Counted from the first letter of the stretch, positions 15,415 through 24,148 are shown. The stretch: 31,992 nt of DNA from JBDRMV01 sp043811795 (GCA_043811795.1 JBDRMV010000077.1:1-31992); one strand, 5' to 3'. Notes: generated by a model from the letters alone, not told the origin. Translations and numbers: made by a program.

Positions 15415-16146
15415 TTATTTGCGAACCGCCTTTATAATCATTGTTTCCCCGAACATCACAGGCAGAGAAAAGAGCTGCTTTAAAATCCGGCGGTTGCGTT
15501 CCCGCTGTGCCGCCTGTTTTTCCTCTCTGTAAAAAACAACCTGCGTTATTATGTAAGAAAAGGGTATCATCAGACCGTACAGCCAGCTGATTGTCTTGAT
15601 GCGGTTCGCCGCAATCTTTGAAATTCTGAAACCGTTTGCGTACAGAATATAGCGCAGTTCCGGGAAAGAAATCATATTGATGTGGTGAAGCGGATTCGGA
15701 GCGGTTTCGTCAAGAGGTGTCTTGTTTTTGTTGTGAAATCCCGTCCACAGCCACCGGGCTCGGGACCTGAAGGAAGAAATATTCGGCGTGGAAATTACGC
15801 AGACGCCGCCTCGCCGGAGAACCCGCGCGCACTCCCTGATAAAATTAAACGGGTTTTCAATGTGCTCTATCCCGTCAATGGAAACAACGGCATCGAACTG
15901 CCCGTCACTGTATGGAAATGGCTTGGTCATATCCACTGTGTCGAAATGCCCGTCTCTTATCTCAAACAAATTTTCGCAATCGGCGGAATACACGGTTATT
16001 CCGCTTCCAGACATCATCCCGGAAAAAGCGCCGGACCCGCAGGGAATATCCAGTACTGTACTGCAGTTTTTCTCCTCGCGCAGGAAATCCGCAACAACTT
16101 TGTGAGTATTCTTCGCAGCATTGGCTTCGATTTTCAATTCTTTCAC
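15415..16146 (-). CDS. Class I SAM-dependent methyltransferase
   Basis: A 243-residue protein. Motif I is VLDIPCGSGAFSG (31-43), the acidic strand-2 end is YSADCE, and FDAVVSIDGIEHIENP and LRRGGVCVISTPN follow (Methyltransf_11/23 type). A second half with SRARWLWTGFHNK and a hydrophobic stretch (SWLYGLMIPFSYIITQVVF) suggests membrane contact. Similar proteins sit in LPS and exopolysaccharide clusters. It starts two bases after the stop of a small coiled-coil gene, so it is part of the same transcript. Confidence 0.82.
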   Translation of the reverse strand: MKELKIEANAAKNTHKVVADFLREEKNCSTVLDIPCGSGAFSGMMSGSGITVYSADCENLFEIRDGHFDTVDMTKPFPYSDGQFDAVVSIDGIEHIENPFNFIRECARVLRRGGVCVISTPNISSFRSRARWLWTGFHNKNKTPLDETAPNPLHHINMISFPELRYILYANGFRISKIAANRIKTISWLYGLMIPFSYIITQVVFYREEKQAAQRERNRRILKQLFSLPVMFGETMIIKAVRK

Positions 16147-16148
16147 AC

Positions 16149-16409
16149 TTACTTGTAGCGCGGGTCGTTGTACATCTTAAACTGCCGGTATAATTTTATC
16201 TTTTTTCTTCCGCTTTTTATGCCGTTAAATAACCCGTTCAATTCTTTCACGAGGTCATCTCTCTGCTCCGTAAGAACACCGAGTTTCCGGCCGCATTCTT
16301 CTCTGTGCTCTCTGCTAACATCCGTTCTTCTCATTTGGTCTTCCATGTGAAACCTTTTCAGTTCAAATATGGAAATTTTATCAACAAGAGTGCCGATCGT
16401 TTCAGCCAT
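16149..16409 (-). CDS. Small coiled-coil protein (DUF4254-like), copy 2
   Basis: An 86-residue helical protein: ETIGTLVDKISIFELKRFH, MEDQMRRTDVSREHREECG, LTEQRDDLVKELNGLF, KMYNDPRYK. I recognise the pattern G.LVDK.SI...K..HMED...R.D, L..QRDDL, KMYNDP.Y as that of the uncharacterised DUF4254-type proteins seen inside LPS gene clusters. It overlaps the next small gene by eight bases, and that gene encodes a shorter paralog. Function is unknown; a scaffold for glycosyltransferases is one speculation. Confidence 0.7.
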   Translation of the reverse strand: MAETIGTLVDKISIFELKRFHMEDQMRRTDVSREHREECGRKLGVLTEQRDDLVKELNGLFNGIKSGRKKIKLYRQFKMYNDPRYK

Positions 16410-16608
16410 CTTTACCTGCCTTTAAAGTACCCGCCGCCTCATCAATCCGCTCTATGAGGTCGTTTCTTTTCTGGTTGAGTTTATCAATTTCCCGCTTCGC
16501 GGCGGCGACCTGACTGTCGCCATCCGAGCGGGCTTTATCTTCCGTATGCCACAACTCAATATTAACATGAGAAAGTTCGCTAACCAGTTCCCCGAATTTC
16601 CTATCCAT
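16402..16608 (-). CDS. Small coiled-coil protein (DUF4254-like), copy 1
   Basis: A 68-residue helical protein: FGELVSELSHVNIELWHTED, then LNQKRNDLIERIDEAAGTLKAGK. It aligns with its neighbour through G-LV-x-x-x-S, H-x-ED-x-x-R-x-D, QKR-x-DL and K-x-G, but lacks the KMYNDP end. A good ribosome site (AAGGAGGGG) precedes the ATG. The two genes look like a tandem duplication or a split two-unit protein. It begins 21 bases after the heptosyltransferase stop. Confidence 0.7.
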   Translation of the reverse strand: MDRKFGELVSELSHVNIELWHTEDKARSDGDSQVAAAKREIDKLNQKRNDLIERIDEAAGTLKAGKDG

Positions 16609-16629
16609 ACGCCCCTCCTTTACTCTATA

Positions 16630-17601
16630 TTATACTTTTAGCATTTCCACCGCTGCTTTTTCAACCGTGACAGGTTTTAATTGCTCCATACACCGCATAT
16701 CTTCGCATTCTCTTTTCCCGCAAAAAAGGCAGGGGACACCAGAGAAAATAACCTCATGTTTCTCATCCGGCGGCTTCCATGACTTCCAGTGGGTCGGCCC
16801 GTGTACCGTAAGCGTCGGGGTGCCGGATGCAACCGATATGTGGCGCGTTCCGTTGCAGTTTGAGACAAGCAAATCGCAATTGCAAATCAGCGCAGCAAGT
16901 TCTCTCAAATCCGTCGGCGGCGCGACAACCGGCTTTTCCTTCATCATCGAAACAATATCCCTGATATAATTTTCTTCACCCGGGCCCCAGACGAAAATAA
17001 CCTTCAGGCCGCGCAAAACAAACCTGTCGGCAAGTTCCGCAAAATACTCTTTTCTCCACCGCCTGGCCGGCCGGCGGCTTGTGGGCGAAACCGCTACAAT
17101 TTTAGTTCCTTCCGTACCGCCGGCGAATTCCGAAAACTTTTCTATTTCCTTTTCGCTCAGGTAAATTTTCGGAATGCCGGGTTTTTCCCTTACTCCGGCC
17201 GCTTCAAGCAGCCTGAATTTTGTGGCAGCCGCATATTCTACGCCCGACGGTCTTTCCGCCCGAAGATTATAAAAGAAAAAAGAACCCCTTTTTTTGAAAC
17301 CGACTTTTAACGGCGCCCGGGTAAAAACGGTCAGCATCCTGCTCCTCGGATTTCCGAGAAAATCAAAAATAATATCAAACTTCTTCAAAAAAAACTTTTG
17401 AAGCATCTTAACGGGTTTATTAAAATCATAAGGAATAACTTCATCAATAAAAGGATTGCCCTGAAAAAGCGGAGAAAAATGCGAGCCGACGACAAAACAC
17501 GTCCGGCACCCGGGGAACGCATTCTTCAGCGCGGGGAAAACCGGCTCTGTCAGGATGCAGTCGCCTATCTGCTTAATCTGTATTACGAGAATTTTTTTCA
17601 T
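16630..17601 (-). CDS. Family 9 glycosyltransferase (ADP-heptose:LPS heptosyltransferase type)
   Basis: A 323-residue GT-B enzyme. It opens MKKILVIQIKQIGDCILTEP, the family 9 signature with the catalytic-base Asp13 region, and continues AVSPTSRRPARRWRKEYFAEL, VFVWGPGEENY, LVSNCNGTRHISVASGTPTL and VHGPTHWKSW. A C-terminal cysteine set (PCLFCGKRECEDMRCM) is common in this family. These enzymes add heptose or a related sugar to the LPS inner core at the cytoplasmic membrane. Its start overlaps the preceding GT4 gene by 29 bases. Waa-type subgroup (C, F or Q) cannot be told. Confidence 0.88.
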   Translation of the reverse strand: MKKILVIQIKQIGDCILTEPVFPALKNAFPGCRTCFVVGSHFSPLFQGNPFIDEVIPYDFNKPVKMLQKFFLKKFDIIFDFLGNPRSRMLTVFTRAPLKVGFKKRGSFFFYNLRAERPSGVEYAAATKFRLLEAAGVREKPGIPKIYLSEKEIEKFSEFAGGTEGTKIVAVSPTSRRPARRWRKEYFAELADRFVLRGLKVIFVWGPGEENYIRDIVSMMKEKPVVAPPTDLRELAALICNCDLLVSNCNGTRHISVASGTPTLTVHGPTHWKSWKPPDEKHEVIFSGVPCLFCGKRECEDMRCMEQLKPVTVEKAAVEMLKV

Positions 17602-18661
17602 TTATCAGTTTTTTGTAAACCTCTAAAGACCCTGAAACCATTTTATCCACGCTGAATTTCATCGCTTTCCGGATGCCGTTTTGAGAAAATTTTTCTCTTA
17701 ACGCCGTATTTTTTGCAAGCGCGCTTATTTTTTCGGACATCTTCAGCGGGCTCAGGGGCGGGACAAGGAAACCGTCAACACCGTCCTCTATAATCTCGGG
17801 GATGCCCCCAACCGCAGTCGCCACGACGGGAACGCCCGAGAGCATCGCATCAAGAAGGGAGGTTCCGAGACCTTCCCACGCCGAAGAGGATACAAAAATG
17901 CCGAAAAGAGAGTAAAAATTCGCCACATCGTTTCTGAAACCCGTAAAGATTACATTTTCGGAAATTCCCAGTTCTTTACTCAATTTTACAAGTCCATTAT
18001 GCAGAACTCCCTCGCCGATAATAAAAAATTTCAAATTCTCATTATTCCGCACGAGCAGAGAAACCGCTTTCAACAGAGTTTTATGGTCCTTCTGATGCGT
18101 TAAAGCCGCAACATTCCCGACGATAAAATCTTTTTCGGAAAGATTAAACTCTTTTTTCAGGCAATCCGCTTCTCGAGATTTGAATTTCCCCTGCTCAACC
18201 CCCGAATAAACAACTTCTATTTTTCCTTCGGGAATACCGTCTTTGACAAGAATTTTTTTGATCGCTTTTGAAACGGCGATTATTTTATCGGCGGAAAGAT
18301 ATTTCATCCTGCTTTTAATGCGGAAATCCACCCTTCGGGAAGCAATAATTTTCGGTTTTTGTTTTGAAAAAAAACGCGCCATTACCCCAACGGAAAGAGC
18401 GTGGGCGCTGTGGCAGTGAAGAATATCGGGCTTTTCAACGTTTATCAATTTCGCTATTTTTATCGCTGAGAAAATATCGAACTCGCTTCTCATCGCGGCG
18501 GATTCTTTTTTCACTCCGTAACTTCTTTGAAACAAAGGCGATGCCCCTGGACAAATTAAAATATTATCTACGCCGTATTTTCTCAAACCTTCAAGAAGAT
18601 AAAGAACCTGCTGCTGGCCGCCGCGGAATGTTTTTTCGGAGTCAATATGAAAAACTTTCAT
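17573..18661 (-). CDS. Family 4 glycosyltransferase
   Basis: A 362-residue GT-B enzyme from ATG 18661: MKVFHIDSEKTFRGGQQQVLYLLEGL. Then DILHCHSAHALSVG, DKIIAVSKAIKKILVKDG, IEVVYSGVEQGKF, VGNVAALTHQKDHKTLL and SSAWEGLGTSLLDAMLSGVPVVATAVGG. These are the GT4 loop, nucleotide and E-x7-E donor motifs in the usual order. The frame can be extended by eight codons (MACPCRRF), but the family normally begins at MKVFHID. It is the first gene of the polysaccharide run after the kinase and its C-terminus overlaps the heptosyltransferase start. Confidence 0.86.
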   Translation of the reverse strand: MKVFHIDSEKTFRGGQQQVLYLLEGLRKYGVDNILICPGASPLFQRSYGVKKESAAMRSEFDIFSAIKIAKLINVEKPDILHCHSAHALSVGVMARFFSKQKPKIIASRRVDFRIKSRMKYLSADKIIAVSKAIKKILVKDGIPEGKIEVVYSGVEQGKFKSREADCLKKEFNLSEKDFIVGNVAALTHQKDHKTLLKAVSLLVRNNENLKFFIIGEGVLHNGLVKLSKELGISENVIFTGFRNDVANFYSLFGIFVSSSAWEGLGTSLLDAMLSGVPVVATAVGGIPEIIEDGVDGFLVPPLSPLKMSEKISALAKNTALREKFSQNGIRKAMKFSVDKMVSGSLEVYKKLINEKNSRNTD

Positions 18662-18694
18662 GAAACGCCTGCATGGACACGCCACGGCGTATCT

Positions 18695-20482
18695 CTATTC
18701 ATACGGGAGATTTACCGTAAAAACGGAACCCTTCCCGAAAACGCTCTCAACGTCAAGCCAGCCGCCCATCATTTCCACTAACTTTTTTGAAATACTTAAA
18801 CCGAGGCCCGTCCCCTGAAACTGCTTCGTTACGGAAGCGTCCGCCTGCTGAAACGATTGAAAAATCTTTGAAATATCCTCTTCCTTAATACCTATACCCG
18901 TATCGGAGACCTTTATTGAAACAACCTTTTCCCTTCTGAAACATTCAATTCCGACGCTTCCCTCTTTCGTAAATTTCAATGCGTTCGAAAGAAGATTGTA
19001 AATAACCTGCCTAAGCCGCATCTGGTCATGAATAAGCGAAATGCCGGCCGGACAGGACGCGCTGAATTTAACTTCCTCTTTAGGGACGACGGTTTCTTTC
19101 GAAACTGTGTCAATCAAATCCTTCAAGTCGAATTTCTCCGGAAGGAGTTCTATTTTGCCCGCTTCAATTTTAGACAGGTCGAGAATGTCGTTTATCAGAT
19201 TGAGAAGGTGATTTGAATTTCTCTGAATTTTTGAAAGAATTTCTTTCTGCTTTTCCGGTAAATTTCCGTACACCCCGTCTTTCAGGAGGTCGGCAAATCC
19301 GATTATGGCGTTCATCGGCGTGCGGAGTTCGTGGCTCATGTTCGCGAGGAACTGCGACTTGTATTTGTCCGCGTCCGCAAGACGCTCGTTTTTTACCGAA
19401 ATCTCCCTGTAAGCGTTGGAAAGGTCTCTTGTCGATGCCCTGATTTTTTCATCCAGCCCCTCCTGAATTTTCAAAAGTTTTTCCGCCATCCTGTCAAACT
19501 GGTTTCCGAGCACTTCCAGTTCGTCGTTTGTCCTGAGATTTATTCTATAGGAGAGATTCCCCCCGGAAAATTCGGCGGCTCCCTTTGATAATTCTTCAAG
19601 GGGCGAGGAAATTCTTTTTGAAAAATACACTGCAAGAACAGCGGCGAGCAGAACGGCAACAATTGAAAAAATGGCGCCCAGCGCTCGGGAACTGACCAAA
19701 TTCCCAAAGGCAACTTCATACCTGCTGCAAAGGCAAATTTTCCATCCGGAAAAACCCGAAACTGGACTTGTAATTTCAAAAAACTTTACCCCGTTGTACT
19801 CAACGGTTCTTTTCCAGAGCGTCTGGCCGGAGCGTTTAACGGGGATAAATTTGCCGGCGCGCGGGGGTCTCGGTTTATCCAGAAAAAGTGTCATGCCCGA
19901 AGGGGCAATGAGGTAAAAAAAGGATTCTTTGTACGGGACGACTTTTTCGAGAATATTTCTGAGAATCTCCACGTTTACAAAAGCGGCAAGAAATGAATTT
20001 TCCGTCTGAACTTTTGAAAATACCGCAACCGCGGGGTCACCGTCGAAGTCAACAACATTTGAAATAGAGGTCTCCGCCGGCAAATGCTTCGTAAATATGT
20101 CCGAAAAATCCTTTTTTTTCAACCGGTGGTAAGGAACCCTGCCGTAAGACGAAACGGCTCTACCTTGTTTATCCGTAAACCAAACCTCGGAAAAAACTTT
20201 GTATTTTCTGAAAATCCTTTTTAAATACGCCCTGTGCAAAGCCGTATCCCTGACAGGTAGCAGGTTTTTTGGAACATACGACTGCGCAATAATGGATTTC
20301 TGCGCATTCAACAGAAAGTGCTCAACGATTTTGGATGCGCTGTTATCCAGCGCAAACAGAGAATTCTCTATGTCCTCCGCAACTCGCACCTGACCCCTGA
20401 TGAGGAAAGTTGAGAAAACAAGCGGAACGATACCCACAATCAGAAAGAAAATTAAAATTTTCCAGCGTAAACCCGTTTTCAT
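18695..20482 (-). CDS. Membrane sensor histidine kinase with periplasmic Cache-like domain
   Basis: A 595-residue protein. TM1 is 8-28, a periplasmic sensor region of about 235 residues follows (WFTDKQGRAVSSYG, DFDGDPAVAVFSKV are dCache-like), TM2 is 267-289, and HAMP is about 290-342 (SSPLEELSKGAAEFSGGNLS). A coiled coil precedes HisKA with NMSHELRTPMN (His384). HATPase motifs are NLLSNALKF (496-504), SDTGIGI (526-532), FQSFQQ (541-546) and GTGLGLS (557-563). It has all residues needed for autophosphorylation. Two receiver genes are upstream in the same direction. It presumably senses a small periplasmic ligand and may signal to the adjacent polysaccharide genes, but no output regulator is visible. 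Confidence 0.92.
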   Translation of the reverse strand: MKTGLRWKILIFFLIVGIVPLVFSTFLIRGQVRVAEDIENSLFALDNSASKIVEHFLLNAQKSIIAQSYVPKNLLPVRDTALHRAYLKRIFRKYKVFSEVWFTDKQGRAVSSYGRVPYHRLKKKDFSDIFTKHLPAETSISNVVDFDGDPAVAVFSKVQTENSFLAAFVNVEILRNILEKVVPYKESFFYLIAPSGMTLFLDKPRPPRAGKFIPVKRSGQTLWKRTVEYNGVKFFEITSPVSGFSGWKICLCSRYEVAFGNLVSSRALGAIFSIVAVLLAAVLAVYFSKRISSPLEELSKGAAEFSGGNLSYRINLRTNDELEVLGNQFDRMAEKLLKIQEGLDEKIRASTRDLSNAYREISVKNERLADADKYKSQFLANMSHELRTPMNAIIGFADLLKDGVYGNLPEKQKEILSKIQRNSNHLLNLINDILDLSKIEAGKIELLPEKFDLKDLIDTVSKETVVPKEEVKFSASCPAGISLIHDQMRLRQVIYNLLSNALKFTKEGSVGIECFRREKVVSIKVSDTGIGIKEEDISKIFQSFQQADASVTKQFQGTGLGLSISKKLVEMMGGWLDVESVFGKGSVFTVNLPYE

Positions 20483-20542
20483 TTCTTTTTCCTTATCCGG
20501 GCGGCGGGAGGCTGAAAGTGCGCCGTGGCGTGGTAGCGTTCA

Positions 20543-20905
20543 TTACGGAATGAATTTTTTAATTTTAGGGAGAAGCCGCTCCCATGAAACCGGTTTTATG
20601 ACATAATCATCCGCTCCGAGTGAAAATGCCTTTTCTATCTCGCCTATGAGTTCCTTTGCCGTCAGAAAAATTACGGGTATTTTGCTCGTCTTTTCATCTT
20701 CTCTTAAAATTTTGCATGTGGTATAACCGTCCACCTGCGGCATCATTATATCCAGCAAAATCAAATCCGGCTTGAACTTTTTCACCTTTTCAAGACAGGC
20801 CCAGCCGTTGTCGGCTGTTTCAATATCATAACCGCACGATTTAAGACGGGTTGTCAGTATCTCTCTGGCATCCGGGTCATCGTCCACTATAAGAATTTTG
20901 GCCAT
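20543..20905 (-). CDS. Stand-alone response regulator receiver
   Basis: A 120-residue CheY-like protein with only a receiver domain. The acidic pocket is VDDD (7-10), the phospho-acceptor is Asp52 (LLDIMMP), Thr82 (FLTAK) and Lys104 (VIKP) complete the switch. There is no DNA-binding or enzymatic output domain. ATG follows GGGGAGG at a normal distance. It is 60 bases before the histidine kinase. It probably passes phosphate on or acts by protein contact. Confidence 0.9.
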   Translation of the reverse strand: MAKILIVDDDPDAREILTTRLKSCGYDIETADNGWACLEKVKKFKPDLILLDIMMPQVDGYTTCKILREDEKTSKIPVIFLTAKELIGEIEKAFSLGADDYVIKPVSWERLLPKIKKFIP

Positions 20906-20959
20906 ATTTCCTCCCCGCTTCGCTCGACGGAATTAAAAGTATTTTTCATCCCGCGCTTT

Positions 20960-21358
20960 CTATTTTTCATTTCCAATATTCCATTTAACGTACTTTTTTA
21001 CTTTTTCAACAAGGTCGCCCGGTTTAAGCGGTTTTGAAATATAATCGTCGCAGCCGGCTTTTATCGCCCTTTCTTTGTCGCCGCTCATCGCATGCGCCGT
21101 CACGGCAATCAGCGGCGTTGAGGGATGTTTTTTCTTTATGATGCCGATAAGTTCCCATCCCGAAATTTTCGGTAGAGACATATCGGCAAGAATCACCGAA
21201 AATTTTCCGCTATCTATTTTTTCAAGGGCTTCCTCGCCGTCAACCGCTGCGATAACTTCAAATTTTTCTCTTTCAAGAACCGTTCTGAATATCTCGCGCG
21301 AATCCGCATTGTCTTCAATCAATAAAACCTTTTTCATAAGGATGGGGACAGTCCCCAT
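20960..21358 (-). CDS. Stand-alone response regulator receiver
   Basis: A receiver-only protein of 125-132 residues. IEDN (14-17), phospho-acceptor Asp59 (LADMSLP), Thr87 (AVTAHA) and Lys109 (ISKP) are present. It resembles receivers that accept phosphate from hybrid kinases. The start is uncertain. ATG 21358 has AAGGAA six bases upstream and overlaps the gatB stop as TAATG, but adds seven residues (MGTVPIL) encoded by a palindromic repeat. ATG 21337 gives the normal MKKVLLIEDN start but has no ribosome site because the repeat lies there. Confidence 0.88.
   Translation of the reverse strand: MGTVPILMKKVLLIEDNADSREIFRTVLEREKFEVIAAVDGEEALEKIDSGKFSVILADMSLPKISGWELIGIIKKKHPSTPLIAVTAHAMSGDKERAIKAGCDDYISKPLKPGDLVEKVKKYVKWNIGNEK
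21342..21358. repeat. 17-bp palindrome ATGGGGAC-A-GTCCCCAT
   Basis: A perfect 8-bp inverted repeat with one central base, placed exactly at the gatB stop and receiver start. The GGGGACAGTCCCC core is a short repeat I recall from many uncultivated genomes, but it occurs only once in this window. It could form a hairpin over the receiver start and reduce translation after gatB, or it may be an inserted REP-like unit. Confidence 0.6.
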
Positions 21359-22797
21359 TATTTCCTTCCCTCTTTCAATCTTTCCAGTATTTTTTTAACA
21401 GCCGCAGGTTCCGCCGCACCGCGGCTCTGCTTCATCACATAACCTATTATACGGCCGGAAGCTTTTTCTTTGCCCGATTTGTAATCCGACCACGAAGAAG
21501 CATTTGCCTCTATCGCTTCTTCCACAAATTTTATCAGAGCCGCCTCATTACTGACAATGTTTACATTTTTCACAAGTTCGCGGGGTGATACGCCTTTGCC
21601 CGCCATCTCCGGAAACAGCGTCTTCAGAACCTGTTTATTAATCTTTCCATCCGACCTGAGTTTTACCAGTTCGCTTATATAAGCGGTCTTTACCCTGTTT
21701 AAAAAATCGCTCAAAGATAAAACCTGCTTATTAAATTCCGCAAGCAGGTAAGTTATCACTATGTTGGCGGCTTCCGGCGTTGCGGCCGGCGGAACCTGTT
21801 TCAAAACTTCGTCAAAATAATCCGCCAGGACTTTTTCGTCAGTAAGTATTTCCGCCTGATATTCCGAAAGACCCTTTTCTATGAATCTTTTTTTCACCGA
21901 TTGGGGAAGTTCCGGAAGTTTTTTTCTTTCTTCATCTATTTTTCCAGGACTGATATACAGCGGCTTCAGGTCGGGATCCGGAAAATATCTGTAATCCGCC
22001 GCCTCTTCTTTTGACCTCATTGAAAAGGTCTTCCCTCCGGACGAATTCCAGAGCCGCGTCTCCTGAACGACTTGCCCCCCCACGTCAAGCAATCTTTTCT
22101 GACGCTCTATCTCGTAAGCCGAAGCGTCTTTCAGTTCCTTGAAGGAATTCATATTCTTTATTTCCGTTTTTACGCCCAGCGGCTCGGCCTTTGAACGCCT
22201 TACCGATATATTGCAGTCGCAGCGCAAAGACCCTTCCTCCATGTCGCAGTCGGAAACCCCCGTATAACGCAGAATTCTCCGCAATGTCTTGAGATAATCA
22301 AAAGAGAACTGCGGGGAATCTATATCGGGCTCGGAAACTATTTCAAGAAGAGGCGTTCCGCAGCGGTTGAGGTCCACGAGAGAACCGTCCACCGGAACAC
22401 TTCCTATAAAATGAAGAAGCTTGCCGGCATCCTCCTCAAGATGAGCCCTTACAAGACGGACTTTTCTGTCCCCGACTTCAACAAATCCGCCGCTTGCGAG
22501 GGGAAGTTCGTACTGCGAAATCTGATAATCTTTCGGAAGATCCGGATAAAAATAATTTTTCCGGGCAAAAACAGAAAATTTTTCAATCTTACAGTTAAGA
22601 GCAAGGCCCGCTCTCCCAGCCAGCGCAACCGCTTCTTTGTTTTTCACGGGTAAAACGCCCGGCTGACCCGTGCAGACGGGACAGATATTCGTATTCGGCG
22701 GCGAAGTTGAATCAACCGGGCAGGAACAAAACAGCTTTGATTTCGTTTTCAACTGCACGTGCACCTCAAGCCCTATGTCGGCTATGTAATCACTCAC
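21358..22797 (-). CDS. gatB: Aspartyl/glutamyl-tRNA(Asn/Gln) amidotransferase subunit B
   Basis: A 479-residue protein. It begins ADIGLEVHVQLKTKSKLFC, has the zinc-type cysteines CSC and CPVCTGQPG near 23-46, VDLNRCGTPLLEIVSEPD and MEEGSLRCDCNISVR, and ends with the GatB/YqeY tail (GRIIGYVMKQSRGAAEP). In GatCAB this subunit phosphorylates the misacylated Glu- or Asp-tRNA and receives ammonia from GatA. The length is normal. It overlaps gatA by eight bases, so the complex is made from one message. Confidence 0.97.
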   Translation of the reverse strand: MSDYIADIGLEVHVQLKTKSKLFCSCPVDSTSPPNTNICPVCTGQPGVLPVKNKEAVALAGRAGLALNCKIEKFSVFARKNYFYPDLPKDYQISQYELPLASGGFVEVGDRKVRLVRAHLEEDAGKLLHFIGSVPVDGSLVDLNRCGTPLLEIVSEPDIDSPQFSFDYLKTLRRILRYTGVSDCDMEEGSLRCDCNISVRRSKAEPLGVKTEIKNMNSFKELKDASAYEIERQKRLLDVGGQVVQETRLWNSSGGKTFSMRSKEEAADYRYFPDPDLKPLYISPGKIDEERKKLPELPQSVKKRFIEKGLSEYQAEILTDEKVLADYFDEVLKQVPPAATPEAANIVITYLLAEFNKQVLSLSDFLNRVKTAYISELVKLRSDGKINKQVLKTLFPEMAGKGVSPRELVKNVNIVSNEAALIKFVEEAIEANASSWSDYKSGKEKASGRIIGYVMKQSRGAAEPAAVKKILERLKEGRK

Positions 22798-24148
22798 CGG
22801 AAAAAACCGCCTCGAACCGCTTCGCAGTATCTATAAGGAAACGGTCTTTAAACCTCGGCGCCATTATCTGGAAACCTACGGGAAGACCGTCGGGGGCGTT
22901 TCCGCATGGTATGGATACGGCCGGAATACCCGCCATATTCGCGGGAATCGTATAAATATCCTGAAGATAAAGGGATAAAGGGTCTGTAATCTCGCCGATT
23001 TTAAAAGCCGTCCTCGGCGAAGTCGGGCTTATTATAACATCCGCTTTCTCAAAAGCCCTGTCAAACTCATCCTTTATCAGACGCCTTACTTTGAGCGCCT
23101 TCAGATAATAAGCGTCGTAATAACCGGAAGAAAGCGCAAAAGTCCCCAGCATTATTCTTCTTTTTACTTCTTCGCCAAAACCCGCGCCCCTGGTTTTAAA
23201 ATACCCGTCCACAAGGTCATCCGAATCAGCCCTTGCGCCGTATCTTATACCGTCAAAACGCGCGAGATTGCTCGATGCCTCGGACGGCGCGATTATGTAA
23301 TAGACCGAAACAGCGTAATCCGTAGAGGGGAGCGATACATCGATTAACTGAAAATCGGAAGAGAGCTTATCTACCGCCGCCTTAAAAACATCCTTTACCT
23401 CCGGTGAACTGCCGCCGTACTCCTTAGGAATGCCGCAAATAATCTTTTTTTTCGCCTTAAAAGTTTCCTCCGTCTTCTGCGATGTCTCGTCATTTTTATC
23501 TTCGCCCGCTATGACATTGAATACCTTCTCTATGCCTGTCATATCTTTTGCAAAGGGCCCTATCTGGTCAAGAGAAGAGGCGAAAGCAATAAGCCCGTAG
23601 CGCGAGACGGCTCCGTAACTCGGCTTCATGCCGCAGACGCCGCAGAAAGAAGCCGGCTGGCGTATGGATCCGCCCGTATCGGAGCCGAGGGCAAACGGCA
23701 CCAGTCCCGCCGCGACAGCCGATGCCGAACCACCCGAGGAACCGCCGGGAACACAGGCCGTATTAACCGGGTTTCTGGTCGGCCCGTAAACGGAAGTCTC
23801 GGTTGAAGAACCCATGGCAAATTCGTCCATATTGGTTCTTCCCACGATTATTGCCCCTTCGGATTCCAGCCGTTTGACAACTTCGGCATCGTACGGGGAA
23901 ACAAACCCCTCAAGAATCTTTGAACCACAAGTCGCCGATTTTCCCTTTATTACAATGTTGTCCTTTACAGCAATAGGAATGCCCGCCAGGGAACCCGCCG
24001 GCTCGTTTTTCTCGAGGAGACCGTCTATAATTTTCGCTTTTTCAAGCGCCCGTTCTTCAAAAACCTCGACAAAACAGTTGTATTTCGCATCTTCGTTTTT
24101 TATCTTTACGAGGACTTTTTTAATTTTTTCGAGGACTTTCTCTTTCAT
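22790..24148 (-). CDS. gatA: Aspartyl/glutamyl-tRNA(Asn/Gln) amidotransferase subunit A
   Basis: A 452-residue amidase. The catalytic triad is Lys62 (GIPIAVKDNI), the cis-Ser137 (PGGSSGGSA) and nucleophile Ser161 (SDTGGSIRQP), spaced as in characterised GatA. It hydrolyses glutamine and passes ammonia to GatB for the formation of Gln-tRNA(Gln) and/or Asn-tRNA(Asn). Length is slightly short of the usual 480 but both ends are complete. AAAGGAA precedes the ATG; the gatC stop is six bases upstream. Confidence 0.97.
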   Translation of the reverse strand: MKEKVLEKIKKVLVKIKNEDAKYNCFVEVFEERALEKAKIIDGLLEKNEPAGSLAGIPIAVKDNIVIKGKSATCGSKILEGFVSPYDAEVVKRLESEGAIIVGRTNMDEFAMGSSTETSVYGPTRNPVNTACVPGGSSGGSASAVAAGLVPFALGSDTGGSIRQPASFCGVCGMKPSYGAVSRYGLIAFASSLDQIGPFAKDMTGIEKVFNVIAGEDKNDETSQKTEETFKAKKKIICGIPKEYGGSSPEVKDVFKAAVDKLSSDFQLIDVSLPSTDYAVSVYYIIAPSEASSNLARFDGIRYGARADSDDLVDGYFKTRGAGFGEEVKRRIMLGTFALSSGYYDAYYLKALKVRRLIKDEFDRAFEKADVIISPTSPRTAFKIGEITDPLSLYLQDIYTIPANMAGIPAVSIPCGNAPDGLPVGFQIMAPRFKDRFLIDTAKRFEAVFSGE

